A DNA stretch of 64,000 nt from Aedes albopictus. Lineage: Eukaryota > Arthropoda > Insecta > Diptera > Culicidae. The stretch spans positions 445,474,334 through 445,538,333 of the forward strand of contig NC_085137.1 of assembly GCF_035046485.1 (NCBI RefSeq), in the 5' to 3' direction. Positions within the stretch are counted from its first letter, which is position 1; each line of letters opens with the position of its first letter. The notes beneath the pieces were generated by a model. The model was not told the DNA's origin, did not search any database, and saw only the letters and a program-made list of their open reading frames with translations. The translations under genes were made by a program, and so were the position numbers. Of the stretch, positions 46,531 through 57,273 are shown in pieces.

Positions 46531-46976
46531 AAAATTCATCGCAAATTGGAAACGGACCCGCTCTAGTGTCAAATATCTCGAACCGAGTGGATTCAGTTCA
46601 ACAGTGGGTAAGTTCATGGGTTATGGTCTTATCCACCGATGAACCGAATTCACTCGGTCCTAATTCTGATTGGAAACGACCCCGCTCTAGTGTCAAAATT
46701 CTCGAACCGAGTGAATTCGGTTCATCGGTGGATGAGTCCATCCACTGATGAAACGAATGGACTTATCCACCGATGAACCGAATTCATCGCGGTCCGAGAA
46801 TTTTGACACTAGAGCGGGATCTGTTCCAATCAGAATCGTCCAATTCTGATTGGAAACGGCCCCGCTCTAGTGTCAAAATTCTCGGACCGCGATGAATTCG
46901 GTTCATCGGTGGATAAGTCCATTCACTCGCTTCGAGAATTGTGACACTAGATCGAGGTCGTTTCCAATCAGCATGG
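46530..46976. repeat. Foldback cluster of alternating inverted units
   Basis: A ~75-bp unit ('gattggaaacg', 'ccgctctagtgtcaaaattct', 'gaattcggttcatcggtgg') occurs in plus orientation near 46544, 46668 and 46848, and in minus orientation near 46624, 46755 and 46930. The pair 46755-46836 / 46848-46925 is almost perfectly complementary and shares private variants (CGAATTCATCGCGGTCCGAG). Non-coding. Confidence 0.75.
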
Positions 46977-47515
46977 GAAGTTTCTAATTGGAGTGAATTC
47001 TTCCATTGAAATATGGATCAATGCACAAGTTCACCAGGTTAGTATTTGTTTCGTTACTTGCTAAAATTAAACTCGTTGAAATTGGAAATGAACATGGCAA
47101 ACGACTGAATGAGTTTTTATTCATTAAACAAAACTTTATCAAACATAAAACACAAATTAGTTTTAGATGAAGAACTGAAAACGCGAGAGTTGTGAGTGAG
47201 TGGAATGGTACAATCCACGAAAACATAATTTCAAATATAGCCTATCAGAAGTGACACAAGTTTTGCTCAACCAGCAAATTTTAACTTTTTCCAGTTCAAG
47301 TAAACTTGTTTTCCTCCCTTGGCGCAACTCGAGCTTAATCGTCACGTAACCGATCTGACCTTAGATCTTTTCTCTTCTTTCAGATCGCTCGCGACTCTCG
47401 CCCCTAAGGTAAGTTCCCGTCCTAGTTCCGTTCAAACCATTCTAAAGCGTCCTGGTTTTGAAGAAAGTCCGTAACTGTACTCCGTCGGCAGCAGTTGGTC
47501 CCCCGTAAGCCACCC
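46977..47515. other. 3' flank of FAM110-like gene
   Basis: No ORF is supported. A plus-strand exon-like 25-base segment (47384-47408) sits between TTTCAG and GTAAGT. Otherwise probably minus-strand 3' UTR. Confidence 0.3.
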
Positions 47516-49449
47516 TTAGGCTAGCTGCATCTTCTTACAGTTGCACAGCCACTTGATGATCCGAGCGTTCCGTTCGATTATCGACGGCGGTTCGCTGGGC
47601 CGGTACAGGGCCGGATTGTTCAGACTATTGAGTTGACCTGCTGCGGCCAGCTGGCCGGGTGCGCCACTTGGCGGTTGTTCGTTGGTCGTTTCCGTACTGT
47701 CCGGCAGCCGGGTGGAGTCGATCGTACTCACGTCCGAGAAGAACACGGCACTGGATTCGTCCGAGTCACCCGTGTCCTCCGGCGATAACCGATGGATGTC
47801 ACTACCCGAGCTGGACTTGTAATTAGGGGATTTGCGACCTTTGGGAGCGATGTATCGCTCGTAGGTTTCGTCGTTCAAGCCTAGTCGGTCGAAGAAGTGC
47901 TCCAGCTGTGTTAGACTGTCCGATCGCGATCGCTGCTTCTCCAAGAGTTTCTGCTGTTCTCGCTCTCTTTCTCGATCACGCTCGCGATCATTCCTCTCGG
48001 AAAGCCGGTTCCAGTAGCGATCGCTAATGTCGCTCTTCGATCGCAGTATCGGCCGGCGATCGTCGTCTCCGCCGGAGCTTCCGCGACCATCTCCGCAGCG
48101 AGAGTTCGGATTGCTGATGGCTGACTGACGGCCGCGGTTCTTAAACCGAAGGCATTTCTGTCGCTTGAACGTTCCCAATGGAGGGCTAAGATCCAGTTGC
48201 TGATCCTGGGGTGACAGTGGCGATACCGGAGACAGCGGCGACATTGGTCCGGGGTTCTTGTAGTACTTGCGAGCTGCCGATCCGCGATCTCGTGGTTCAT
48301 CGTAGTACTTTTGTTTCTGCTTTTCGCTGTAGTTGTCCTGGAAGGCCTCCGGAACTTCAGGAGTAGTGAAATTCAGCAGACAGTCTGCTTCCTCTCGAAT
48401 CTTGGCGCGGCATTCGATGCAGTCGTATCTTAGAGGTGGAATTCCGTAGGCGTAGTATGAGTTACCACTATGTTGCGTGGACGATCCGCTGTCACGGCGA
48501 TAGTCCGCTCCTCCGCCCATCATAATGGATTCTTTCTGTTGCAGTTGTTGTTGTTGCTGCTGCTGTTGTTGCTGTTGCTTACAGCATGGTTCACTGTGGT
48601 GAGTGTAATGGCCGGATGAACCTCCAGAGTCACGGTTGAAGGAGCTTCCGGAACGATTGGAGCGGTTACCCCGGCTACAGCAACTCAGCGCTTCCGAGTG
48701 TGGTGAATGACGACTGATTTGGGAGTGCAGATCGGGAAGTGACTTGTGGCTGTTGATGTTGTACGACTGCGTAGGCGAGTAGTCGGATTCGTCCTGATGG
48801 GCAACCGCTTGGGAATGCGAGTACGATCGTTGGTAGTTGTAGCGGCTAGAACGATAGGGTCTATTATTAGATAGCTAAAATGCTGTTTTGAACTGTAGAA
48901 TATCCACTCACCTATGACTGCTGTTGTGCTTCTCCGGTGAAGCACTATTCTCGGCGTATTCCGCCGGTGGACTAATCGCACGGTAGTCATCCGTGAGCAC
49001 CAGACTATCGTGAACGCTGTACAGGTAGAGATCGTCATCCGCTGCCGCATGCGGTGGCAGCGATTGAGGCGATAGGAACGCACTGGGGAAGAACACCGAA
49101 ACGTCGCTCGGCTGTTCCGGATGTACGGTCAGTTGCTGCTGGTAGTTCTTCGGTGGCTGGATGTACCCGATGCAATCGTTGCCGGACATGCCGGCTCCGC
49201 TGATGTAGGTCGTCTCCAGTGTTTGCGGACCGCCGTATTTAGAATTGAGGGCCATATCCGAGGGAATTATTGTCTCTTTGCTGTCGGCGGTGTTGAGTAG
49301 CTTGCGCAGTTTCGTTTGCAACAGATCCGAACCGGACGAGGCGCTTCGTCGGCTGGCGGGTCTTTGCTGTTGCTGGGGCTGCGGGTGGTGCGAGGCAGGT
49401 TGCAGCTGCGAGCTGGATTGCGGAAGCGTGCGGGATGGCGAAAGCATGT
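47516..49449 (-). CDS. FAM110-like protein, 3' two exons
   Basis: Exon (49449-48912) follows a CTCGCAG acceptor and ends CATAG|GTGAGT. A 51-bp intron (48911-48861) ends AATAATAG. The last exon (48860-47516) runs to a TAG. Joined from ATG 49447 this is 626 residues; more 5' exons are likely because the ATG sits two bases past a splice acceptor. The C-terminus reads ILRSKSDISDRYWNRLSE, then QLEHFFDRLGLNDETYE, a Ser/Asp-rich block with FFSDVSTIDS, and SIIERNARIIKWLCNCKK. This matches the order of conserved blocks in the FAM110 C-terminal domain (RSKSD, a 'FF..LGL' block, ERNARVIKWLYG). FAM110 proteins associate with centrosomes and spindle poles. A polyQ run lies at about 48540-48590 and Gln/Pro-rich tracts are near the start. 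Most of the rest looks disordered. Family call from motifs only. Confidence 0.72.
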
Positions 49450-49589
49450 CTGCGAGAAAAGAGATGATCGTGTATTAGTCTGGGATATTTTTTTTCCAGA
49501 ATAGCAATATGAGTAATAGTTATTCAGTGGAATAAACATATTCCAGTTGTACTTTGCATGAAATGTAAATTCTGATCCGAATTCTCCTA

Positions 49590-50060
49590 CAGGTATTCTT
49601 CGATATAACGTACCCTCGATATAGCGAACCCTCGATATAGCGAATTCGATATAACGTACATTTTGCTTCGATATAACGTACAACATTGAAAATTTTTATT
49701 TTTCCCATGAATGACCCTTAGATAAACTACGAAATCACTCAAATCAATGTTTTGTTGCAGCATTAGCCTTGTTACCCAGAATTGGCGCAATTTGGGGAAA
49801 AATTTAGTGTACGTTATATCGAAGCAAAATGTACGTTATATCGAAGCACAAAAAACTAAATGACTTTTTCGTCAAAACTCAAGTTTTTCATTATTGGTTT
49901 TGTAAATTTTACCGAAATCATTATTCGGGATTAATTTCACGTCGAATACATCAATACTAACATAAAAAATATTAAATTTTTCTCTGCTTCGATATAACGT
50001 ACACTTCGATATAACGTACAAAGAGAAAACTTTTTTGTACGTTATATCGAAGAATACCTG
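49590..50060. mobile_element. pogo/Tigger-like MITE (471 bp)
   Basis: CAGGTATTCTTCGATATAAC at 49590 mirrors the right end at 50060, flanked by TA (49588-49589, 50061-50062). The subterminal word TTCGATATAACGTAC is repeated many times in both orientations, like transposase-binding sites. The end sequence resembles pogo/Tigger ends. No transposase. Confidence 0.75.
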
Positions 50061-50339
50061 TATTAAGTATTAGCACGTATTAGCCTTTCAAAGTTTTCGA
50101 AGAATCTCTTGGCAGTAATTAAAAAGTGGCCTTAGGTGAATTTGATGGCTCAAAATTCATGATTTTTCATCCAGAAGCTTATATGACCTGTGCTGATAAC
50201 CAATAATGGATCTGATCACTTCCGGGTACTTCGGAATCGGTTGCAGTAGGTAGCCAAAGGAGACACTTGAATAATATCTTTCAACTTCACTGTCCGACGG
50301 CTCAAAATTAATGCTTATTCGTCAAGGAGGCAATTGGTA

Positions 50340-51150
50340 GGGGAGACTGAGAAGACTTGATCCCTGGGGAGACTTGTTCCCCCCATGTTTTCTCGGAATC
50401 AAAATCATTTTTCTTCTAGCATATTTTTTCCAAAACTACTCCTGGATAAACGACTATGTTTTGGCTACAAGTGATTTCGATTGTACATTGCATTATTTTT
50501 TAACGGCTGATGGTTTGTTTTCAATCCCTCAGAAATCTTTTAGGCGATTCCGAAAAATCTCAATGACTTTGTGAAAATTGAATCAAATCGTGTCAAAATT
50601 TCACAGCACATAGTTTAAATAAAATACTTTCAAACTTATTTATCCAAATACGGCTGTTGTTAACATATTTTAATTAATTCAGCTTAGTATTCACAGCAGT
50701 GACATGGGGAGACTTGATCCCTCGAGGATTACACACACATTATACATGTGAAAAATAAAATTCTATTCGGAAGCCTCTATTTACTTGGAATTGTAGTCTA
50801 TTCAACGATAAAATGTGTCAGATAATTATAACTTTAGTACAAACCAAGAAAAGACTCGAAAGAAAATGAATAGGAAGACTCTGGAATTATTTTCCCTTTA
50901 AATAAACCATGTGCTCAAAGGGGGATCAAGTGTCACCCATTTTTGAAAAATACATCATAAGACATGCCTCCATAAAAACACAATTTTGAAAACTTTGACA
51001 ATAATTCAAAGGCCTTCTGTTGTGTATTAACTTGCAATAGATGTTTACCTGCCATTTTGTACGGAAATCGGATCTAGCTTTGTGTTTTTTCCTCATGTTT
51101 CAGGTAAATTTAGAAAAAGGGATCAAGTCTCCCCAGTCCCCAGTCTCCCC
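50340..51150. mobile_element. TA-flanked TIR element with GGGGAGACTTG motifs (811 bp)
   Basis: GGGGAGACTG at 50340 and CAGTCTCCCC ending 51150, with TA at 50338-50339 and 51151-51152. 'ggggagacttgatccc' recurs three times on the left and in reverse near the right end and at about 50928. AT-rich interior, no ORF. Confidence 0.75.
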
Positions 51151-51201
51151 TACTGTTCTGGTGACCAAATCTGACCACTTCTGAATATTCCGAAATAGGT
51201 A

Positions 51202-51980
51202 CCGTGATTTCGGGTGAAATTGATCAGTGGGGTGAAATTGATCAGCGTGAGGACCATTTTTATTTATTAAAAATAACGCTTTAAACCTAAAATAATTTGT
51301 AAACAATGTTCATCATTTGGCTCAAGAGTTATTGAATGATGAGTTAACATATTTTACAGCCACATAAACACATATTTCTGTATAAAATTCGATATTTTCC
51401 GAAATTGCGTGTTGGGCGAACTTCAAAGACACTTTCAAACTTTTGTTACCGTAGCTGTATCGCAAATGTAATGAATATTCGAATAAATGTTTCTAGCTGA
51501 CAAGTATTCGCTAAACCCGATTTCGTCATCAAAAAATCTATAAATATTGAAATTTAAGCATAAAATTGTACTTTTCTGGAAGTTATACCATATTTAGTAT
51601 GGGCATTGCATACTTTTAGGCGTTTTCTTAAAATTTATTTAACTTTAAACTTAAATAATTAAAAATTTAGTAAACTCGTAAAAGTTTTGCATAGCTTTTC
51701 GCATTCTGGGGTGGTTAATGCAGGTGGAAAAATATTTTCAGCACTTACAACAATATTCCACTGACTGATCAATTTCACCCCGAAAGTAAAATTTTTGATT
51801 TTTTATTTCAAATGATATTTTTTGTAATAAAATGATTTGCAGTAGAATTTTCAAGCTCGGCGATTGATGAAAACCATGGTCGTACTTGTTTTAATGCATT
51901 GAATGTAACCATATCGATTAGTATTCAAAAATTATTTACCAAAAACTGCGAAAAGTGATCAATTTCACCCGAAATCACGG
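51202..51980. mobile_element. TA-flanked TIR element with GTGAAATTGATCA motifs (779 bp)
   Basis: CCGTGATTTCGGGTGAAATT at 51202 mirrors the right end at 51980; TA lies at 51200-51201 and 51981-51982. GGTGAAATTGATCAG is repeated at the left and in reverse at about 51768 and the right end. No ORF. Confidence 0.75.
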
Positions 51981-52548
51981 TACTAGTAGAGACCCAAAGA
52001 GGACGATTTATGATTTTGTTGCAATTCCATTATCCGACAGCCTAAAATGATTATTTTTTTTTCATTTATAAGTCAATAGGCACTGTATCAATGACCAACA
52101 ATGGATACTTCGGAACCGGTGCATCTGGTAGGGACCTAAAGATGAGACTTTGCAGAATTTTTTGCAACTACACAGTCCATCGAGATAAAGTTCATTATAT
52201 AATCATGACTCACCAGATATCAATAAGATAAAAACGGGACATTTGAACTTTAAAAACGGGATGTTTAACCCAGATGTCAATATGACCCAGACAAGCTCGC
52301 TGAACGTGTATTACTTCATTGTGGTGCGCCTAACTTAACATCTCAGAAGGGTTGAGTGTGAAAGAAATAGACTGTTTCAAATACACAGTGTGGTTACTGC
52401 ACAGCTAATCGCGTTCGGTAATTTTTACCGAAATCTCAACCGCTGAGCGTTCGGTAATGGATTTTTAACGAAATTCTGTAAAAAAATAACAAATTTCGGT
52501 AAAATGTTATCGTTTATCTGTCAAACTCTAACGAACTTCGGTAGAAGT

Positions 52549-52716
52549 TATAAGCGGAGCACCCAGCGGAATGTGATACGCGAGAGCAAAACAAACACGT
52601 GTGTTACGGTCGAGTATAAAAGTACAGAATGGTTTTATTTGTCAAAAGTTACACAGTCAAGTTCAACTACCCAAATGTATGATGGGATTTACCTAGTGAA
52701 TAGTTTGTTCTTCACA
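52549..52716 (-). repeat. copia-B 3' LTR
   Basis: 168 bp. On the minus strand it starts TGTGAAGAACAAACTATTCA and ends GGTGCTCCGCTTATA. It contains TTTTATACTCG (TATA-like) and AATAAAACC (poly(A) signal). Confidence 0.92.
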
Positions 52717-52732
52717 CCCCTCCTCAAACGAA

Positions 52733-55700
52733 TCACGCTTCAATCCCCATGAAGGTTCGGTGCCTGGCAAATGGCACAACTGACAGACCCTTGGTGAGTA
52801 TATCGGCCGGTTGATCAGCCGTCGGGATGTAGCATAAGTTCACCTTACCTTCTTGGACGCACTCCTTGATGAAATGTAGCTTTACCTCAGTATGCTTGAG
52901 TTTCTTGGATAAGCCGTCCGACTCTGCAATGGCGATTGTAGACTGATTGTCTTCGAAGATAACCGCAGGCTGACGGTCATGGATGCCCAATTCCGTGAAT
53001 AGCTTAGAGATCCACAAAACTTCGCAAACACAGTCAGCCAGCGCATAGCACTCAGCCTCGGTCGAGGAAAGCGCCACGGTCCGCTGCTTCTTGGTGCTCC
53101 ACGCTGTCGTAGCACCGTAGATCTGGATCAGGTATCCTGAGACCGAATGTCGGTCGTTCACGTCAGTGGCCCAATTTGCATCGGCAAACCCCACTATTTG
53201 GCGACCAGCAGTATCCGTTCTCCTGTAGATCAGTCCATATTCCGGTGTTCCCTTTAGATAGCGAAGCATTCTTTTTGCGTGTTGCCAATGTTCTTCTCCG
53301 GGGTTGCACTGGAACTGGCTAAAGTACGAGACGGCCGCGCTCAGGTCCGGGCGAGACGTCACCACCAGGTAAGTTATGCAGCCGATCAGTTCCCTATATG
53401 GTTTGTGCAAGTTCTGGTTGAGTTCCGCTTTCTTAAGCTGCAAGCCTAGCTCCATCGGGGTCGATAACGGCTTACATGACTCCATTCCGAAGCGCTTCAG
53501 CACAGAATCCACATACTTCGGCTGACTCAGCTTCATTACGCCTTTCTGTCTGTCTCTGTCGATTCGAAGTCCCAGGAACATTCGAGCTTCACCGAGGTCC
53601 TGCATCTTGAATTCCTTCCTCAGCATTCGCTTCACCGTCTTCACTTCGTCCAAGTTCTTCGCGATGATCAGGACATCGTCCACGTACAGCAACAGGTACA
53701 CTGGTCCTGATTTGCCTGCCCGGACGTACAGACAGCTATCCTCCTTGCATCGACGGAATCCGCACCGTGAAATAAATTCATTGAAGCGGTCGTTCCAGGC
53801 CTTGGACGCCTGCCTCAACCCATAAATGGATTTGTTGAGTCTGCATACTTTATCCCCCTCCTCAAATCCTTTTGGTTGACGCATATAGATGTCCTCAGTA
53901 AGGACTCCATTGAGGAAGGCGGATGTCACGTCCATTTGATGGACTTCAAGGTCGAACTGATTGGCAAGAGCAAGCATTGTACGAACGGTTGACATTTTTA
54001 TGACTGGCGCATACGTTTCCGAAAAGTCGAATCCGAAACGCTGCGTGAAGCCTTTGGCGACTAAACGCGCCTTCCGCTTCTGAACAGAACCATCCGGGTC
54101 GAACTTGAGCCGGAAAACCCACTTGCAGTCAATCGGTTTTCGCCCGGCCGGCAAGTCCACCAGCTGCCAGGTGTTGTTTTCAGCCAGTGACTTCAGCTCC
54201 TCGTCTATGGCAAGCTTCCATTCAGGCCAATCTTCCAGTTTCTGCAGCTCTTCGACGGTTTCAGGAACATTTTCGACGTAGCTTTCGGCGTTCAGTGCAT
54301 ATGCGATGCACAGGTAATCACTCAGCTTCTCTGGGGGCTTCCGAACTCGCTCACTACGACGTAGACCTTCTGCCGCGTCGCCGTTGTTCCCCTCCTCAGC
54401 TTGATCCCGATTTTCGCCGAACAGCCTATCATCCGCTTCATCAAACACCTCATCATCGGAATCTTCATCATTGCGGGAACCAGGAACGGAGCCGCCTCCA
54501 GCGTTAGGCAATTCACGCTGGGCATCCTCACAATCAGCAACGATTCTCGAAGAAAATGGTCCAAGCAGTCGACCATGACTCACTTTGTGGCCGACGTCGT
54601 TCGAACTCTCCGACTTGCATTCGATGTTCCGCTGTCGCAGGGCTGTTTCATCCACCACGACATCACGAGCGATGAAAATCCGCTTGCCGTCCCACAAACG
54701 ATACCCGCCACCGCCGTATCCAACGAAGTAGCTGATCTTGCTGCGAGAATCCAGCTTTCCTCGCTTCTCCTTCGGAATCAGGCTGTATGCCTTGCTCCCG
54801 AAAATCCGAATCCTGGATACGTCCGGCTTATGCCCGTACCATAGCTCATACGGTGTTTTATTTGTGGTTAGCGCTGCCGTAGGGCTCCGGTTGACGAGAT
54901 AGACGGCCGCCAACACAGCCTCGTTCCACATATTCCGATCCAGTCCGGAATCCGCTATCATTGCTCTGGCCTTGTCGAGAATGGTGCGATTGAACCGCTC
55001 ACTGACCCCATTCTGCTGGGGAGTATATGGGACAGTGAACTCCACCTGAATACCCTTGCCTTTGCAGAAATCAGCAAATGCCTTGCCGACGTATTCCCCG
55101 CCGTTATCGCATCGTAAACGGCTGATGCTGGTATCGAAATGGGCTTCGACCATCGCTACGTAGGTTTTAAAGCAATCAAACACCTCATCTTTTGTGCTCA
55201 GGATGTAGACCGCACAAAAGTGAGTGAAATCATCTGTAAAGGTAACGAAATAGCGCTTACCGTTCCATGAAGCCGGGGACATCGCACCGCAGACGTCGCT
55301 GTACACCAACTCGAGAGGCCGAGAGCTCCGCGGAAGTGGCATATCCTGGAAGGGTTTGCGTGTCTGCTTGCCTTCCACGCAAGGGACACACACGCCACCG
55401 CCGCCACTGTTTACAGCTTCTTTCTGCAGCGACATTCCTTTCACCATATCTTCACGGATCATCTTCAGTAAGCCACTCTTCCCAATGTGGCCGAATCTTC
55501 TGTGCCACAGTTCGGCATTTCCGACAGCCTTCTGCGACACTAGCACCTCAGAGTTCACTGGTTTCTCAATGTCAACGTTCAGTTCGTACAGTCGATCCGA
55601 CCGACTGCCCGTACACACAACCTCACCATCCCGTTTGATCACCGCACTGTTCTTGGAGAAAATCACTTCCATTCCAAGCTGTCCCACGCGACGGATCGAG

Positions 55701-56797
55701 AAGAGGTTGTAGTTCAAGCCCGGGACGAACAAGACGTTGTCGACGACGCACTTCAACCGACGTTTCCCGACGCGAGCCACGATATCCACTTTTCCCTTGT
55801 GGTGGCTACTAAGCACTTCACCCGATGCAACCTTTATCATCACTGGTGCATCTAGCTTCTGCACGTCTCGGAGGTATTCACTCGAACAAATCATGTGGTC
55901 GGACGCGCCGGAGTCCAAAATCCACTTGAATCCACCTTCCCCACACAATTTTTCGTTTTTGTCCACACAACTACTGACAAACGTGACCTCCGTTTCACTG
56001 ACGTGCGCTTTTTCTTTCTTCTCGAACTTGTTTTCCTTCTTCTTCGGCTTTACGCCATCCGAATCGCGACGATGGGGACACTCCGACCGTTTGTGCCCCA
56101 CCTTCCCGCACGAAAAACACTTCAGTTTCGATTTGGCACTTTTTCCGGCGAATGCCGTTGATTCCCCACTTCCTCTAGCATCGTCACAATGTTCGCGCTT
56201 CACACTTTCACTCAGCAGACGGGCTTTGACAAAGTCAAGAGTGCACTGGTCTGCCGACAGTGTTTCCAACACGGTGACGAGTTGTCCGTACGATGGCGGC
56301 ATCGTTTGCAGGAGGTAAAATACCACCAACTGTTCCTGCAGTTTGATTCCGGCTGACTCCAAGTCCCGCACCATCCGCTCGAACTGGAGCAGATGCGCCT
56401 GAAGCGGTCCGGATTCCTCAAACTTCATCGCTGACAGCTTTTTCAGGAGGTAAAACTGCCCGGAGATACCCTTCCGAGCGAACGTATTCTCAAGCGTCGT
56501 CCAGATTTGCCGCGGCGTTCGCTTGCCCTTGATGTATTCAAGTTGCGAGTCGGCAATATTCCGGACTAGCACCGACTTGCATTTTACGTCCTTCTTCTTC
56601 CTCGCCAGCAGTTTTTCCTCCTTCACGCGCTTGACGTCTGCACTGTCGGTCACCAACACCTGAATTTCGGCTACCTCCTCCGGTTCCGCACGAATGCACT
56701 CGATGAGGTCCAGCTCCTCCAGGTGAATTTCCATTCGGAAACACCAGTTGTTGAAATTGGCACCGTCGAAAAGATAAACTTTCTTTTCCTCCTCCAT
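52733..56797 (-). CDS. copia-B gag-pol polyprotein (1354 aa)
   Basis: Single ORF from ATG 56797. Gag: FDGANFNNWCFRMEIHLEEL at residues 10-29, a UBN2-like domain, and CCHC knuckle CFSCGKVGHKRSEC at 227-240. Protease: WILDSGASDHM at about 292. GAG-pre-integrase finger: ELWHRRFGHIGKSGLL. Integrase D,D,E: YSDVCG, RCDNGGEYVG, QQNGVSERFNRT. Reverse transcriptase: CKWVFRLKFDPDGSVQKRKA, QMDVTSAFLNG, catalytic LLLYVDDVLI. RNase H: FADANWATDVNDRHSVSGYL, ALSSTEAECYAL, EDNQSTIAIA, then ADILTKGLS near the end. All catalytic residues I can check are intact. The length suits single-ORF copia elements. The stop lies 7 bases from the polypurine tract. Confidence 0.95.
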   Translation of the reverse strand: MEEEKKVYLFDGANFNNWCFRMEIHLEELDLIECIRAEPEEVAEIQVLVTDSADVKRVKEEKLLARKKKDVKCKSVLVRNIADSQLEYIKGKRTPRQIWTTLENTFARKGISGQFYLLKKLSAMKFEESGPLQAHLLQFERMVRDLESAGIKLQEQLVVFYLLQTMPPSYGQLVTVLETLSADQCTLDFVKARLLSESVKREHCDDARGSGESTAFAGKSAKSKLKCFSCGKVGHKRSECPHRRDSDGVKPKKKENKFEKKEKAHVSETEVTFVSSCVDKNEKLCGEGGFKWILDSGASDHMICSSEYLRDVQKLDAPVMIKVASGEVLSSHHKGKVDIVARVGKRRLKCVVDNVLFVPGLNYNLFSIRRVGQLGMEVIFSKNSAVIKRDGEVVCTGSRSDRLYELNVDIEKPVNSEVLVSQKAVGNAELWHRRFGHIGKSGLLKMIREDMVKGMSLQKEAVNSGGGGVCVPCVEGKQTRKPFQDMPLPRSSRPLELVYSDVCGAMSPASWNGKRYFVTFTDDFTHFCAVYILSTKDEVFDCFKTYVAMVEAHFDTSISRLRCDNGGEYVGKAFADFCKGKGIQVEFTVPYTPQQNGVSERFNRTILDKARAMIADSGLDRNMWNEAVLAAVYLVNRSPTAALTTNKTPYELWYGHKPDVSRIRIFGSKAYSLIPKEKRGKLDSRSKISYFVGYGGGGYRLWDGKRIFIARDVVVDETALRQRNIECKSESSNDVGHKVSHGRLLGPFSSRIVADCEDAQRELPNAGGGSVPGSRNDEDSDDEVFDEADDRLFGENRDQAEEGNNGDAAEGLRRSERVRKPPEKLSDYLCIAYALNAESYVENVPETVEELQKLEDWPEWKLAIDEELKSLAENNTWQLVDLPAGRKPIDCKWVFRLKFDPDGSVQKRKARLVAKGFTQRFGFDFSETYAPVIKMSTVRTMLALANQFDLEVHQMDVTSAFLNGVLTEDIYMRQPKGFEEGDKVCRLNKSIYGLRQASKAWNDRFNEFISRCGFRRCKEDSCLYVRAGKSGPVYLLLYVDDVLIIAKNLDEVKTVKRMLRKEFKMQDLGEARMFLGLRIDRDRQKGVMKLSQPKYVDSVLKRFGMESCKPLSTPMELGLQLKKAELNQNLHKPYRELIGCITYLVVTSRPDLSAAVSYFSQFQCNPGEEHWQHAKRMLRYLKGTPEYGLIYRRTDTAGRQIVGFADANWATDVNDRHSVSGYLIQIYGATTAWSTKKQRTVALSSTEAECYALADCVCEVLWISKLFTELGIHDRQPAVIFEDNQSTIAIAESDGLSKKLKHTEVKLHFIKECVQEGKVNLCYIPTADQPADILTKGLSVVPFARHRTFMGIEA

Positions 56798-56987
56798 TTC
56801 AACTCACTGCGCACTACCGACGACGTCAACAGCAACGAGAAAAACACTCACACTCGCGACGACTTTATTACAGCACGGCTCGGGGCAACACAACTTTTTG
56901 CCATACGCTGCGGGGCAGCTTCTTTCCGACGACCAAAAAAAGTTTCGCGACGCGTTCCAACGTGCTCACAAAAGGGGCTCGGGCTAT

Positions 56988-57002
56988 GCTGGGACCATAA
57001 CC
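56988..57002 (-). other. copia-B primer binding site
   Basis: GGTTATGGTCCCAGC directly follows the 5' LTR on the minus strand. It corresponds, with one change, to the anticodon stem-loop of initiator-Met tRNA rather than the tRNA 3' end, as known for Drosophila copia, which is primed by a cut tRNA half. Confidence 0.75.
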
Positions 57003-57170
57003 TATAAGCGGAGCACCCAGCGGAATGTGATACGCGAGAGCAAAACAAACACGTGTGTTACGGTCGAGTATAAAAGTACAGAATGGTTTTATTTGTCAAA
57101 AGTTACACAGTCAAGTTCAACTACCCAAATGTATGATGGGATTTACCTAGTGAATAGTTTGTTCTTCACA
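57003..57170 (-). repeat. copia-B 5' LTR
   Basis: 168 bp. I could read no difference from the 3' LTR. Transcription is on the minus strand toward the gag start at 56797. Confidence 0.92.
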
Positions 57171-57273
57171 GAAGTTGCTACCTTTACCGATTTTTTCCTG
57201 TAAAACAAACTTAACGGTTGAGATTTCGGTAAAACATTACCGAAGTCGGTGATTTTTTCTAACTGTGTGGTTA

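Larger units (their letters stand above)
52549..57170 (-). mobile_element. Full-length Ty1/copia element 'copia-B' (4622 bp)
   Basis: Two 168-bp LTRs (52549-52716, 57003-57170) read as identical. The duplication GAAGT lies at 52544-52548 and 57171-57175. On the minus strand the primer site GGTTATGGTCCCAGC follows the 5' LTR, and the polypurine tract GAGGAGGGG (52717-52725) precedes the 3' LTR. One uninterrupted ORF encodes all domains. Everything expected of an autonomous copia element is present, so it looks recent. Confidence 0.93.
52390..57267. mobile_element. 'TTCGGTAA' TIR element carrying copia-B
   Basis: Left part (52390-52548) and right part (57176-57267) share TACCGAAATCTCAACCG in inverted arrangement with GTTGAGATTTCGGTAAAAC. 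TGTGGTTA occurs just outside both (about 52389-52396 and 57266-57273), a possible 8-bp hAT duplication, although the left copy is 5 bases from the apparent CAG end. Copia-B is inserted in the middle. Confidence 0.6.

Noticed and set aside
48685..49083. ORF spanning the 51-bp intron of the FAM110-like gene
   Set aside because: Reads through the intron in another frame. The spliced frame is supported by GTGAGT/AATAATAG and continuous sequence features.
54187..56318. Plus-strand ORFs inside copia-B
   Set aside because: Shadows of the 1354-codon gag-pol frame, with no recognisable domains.
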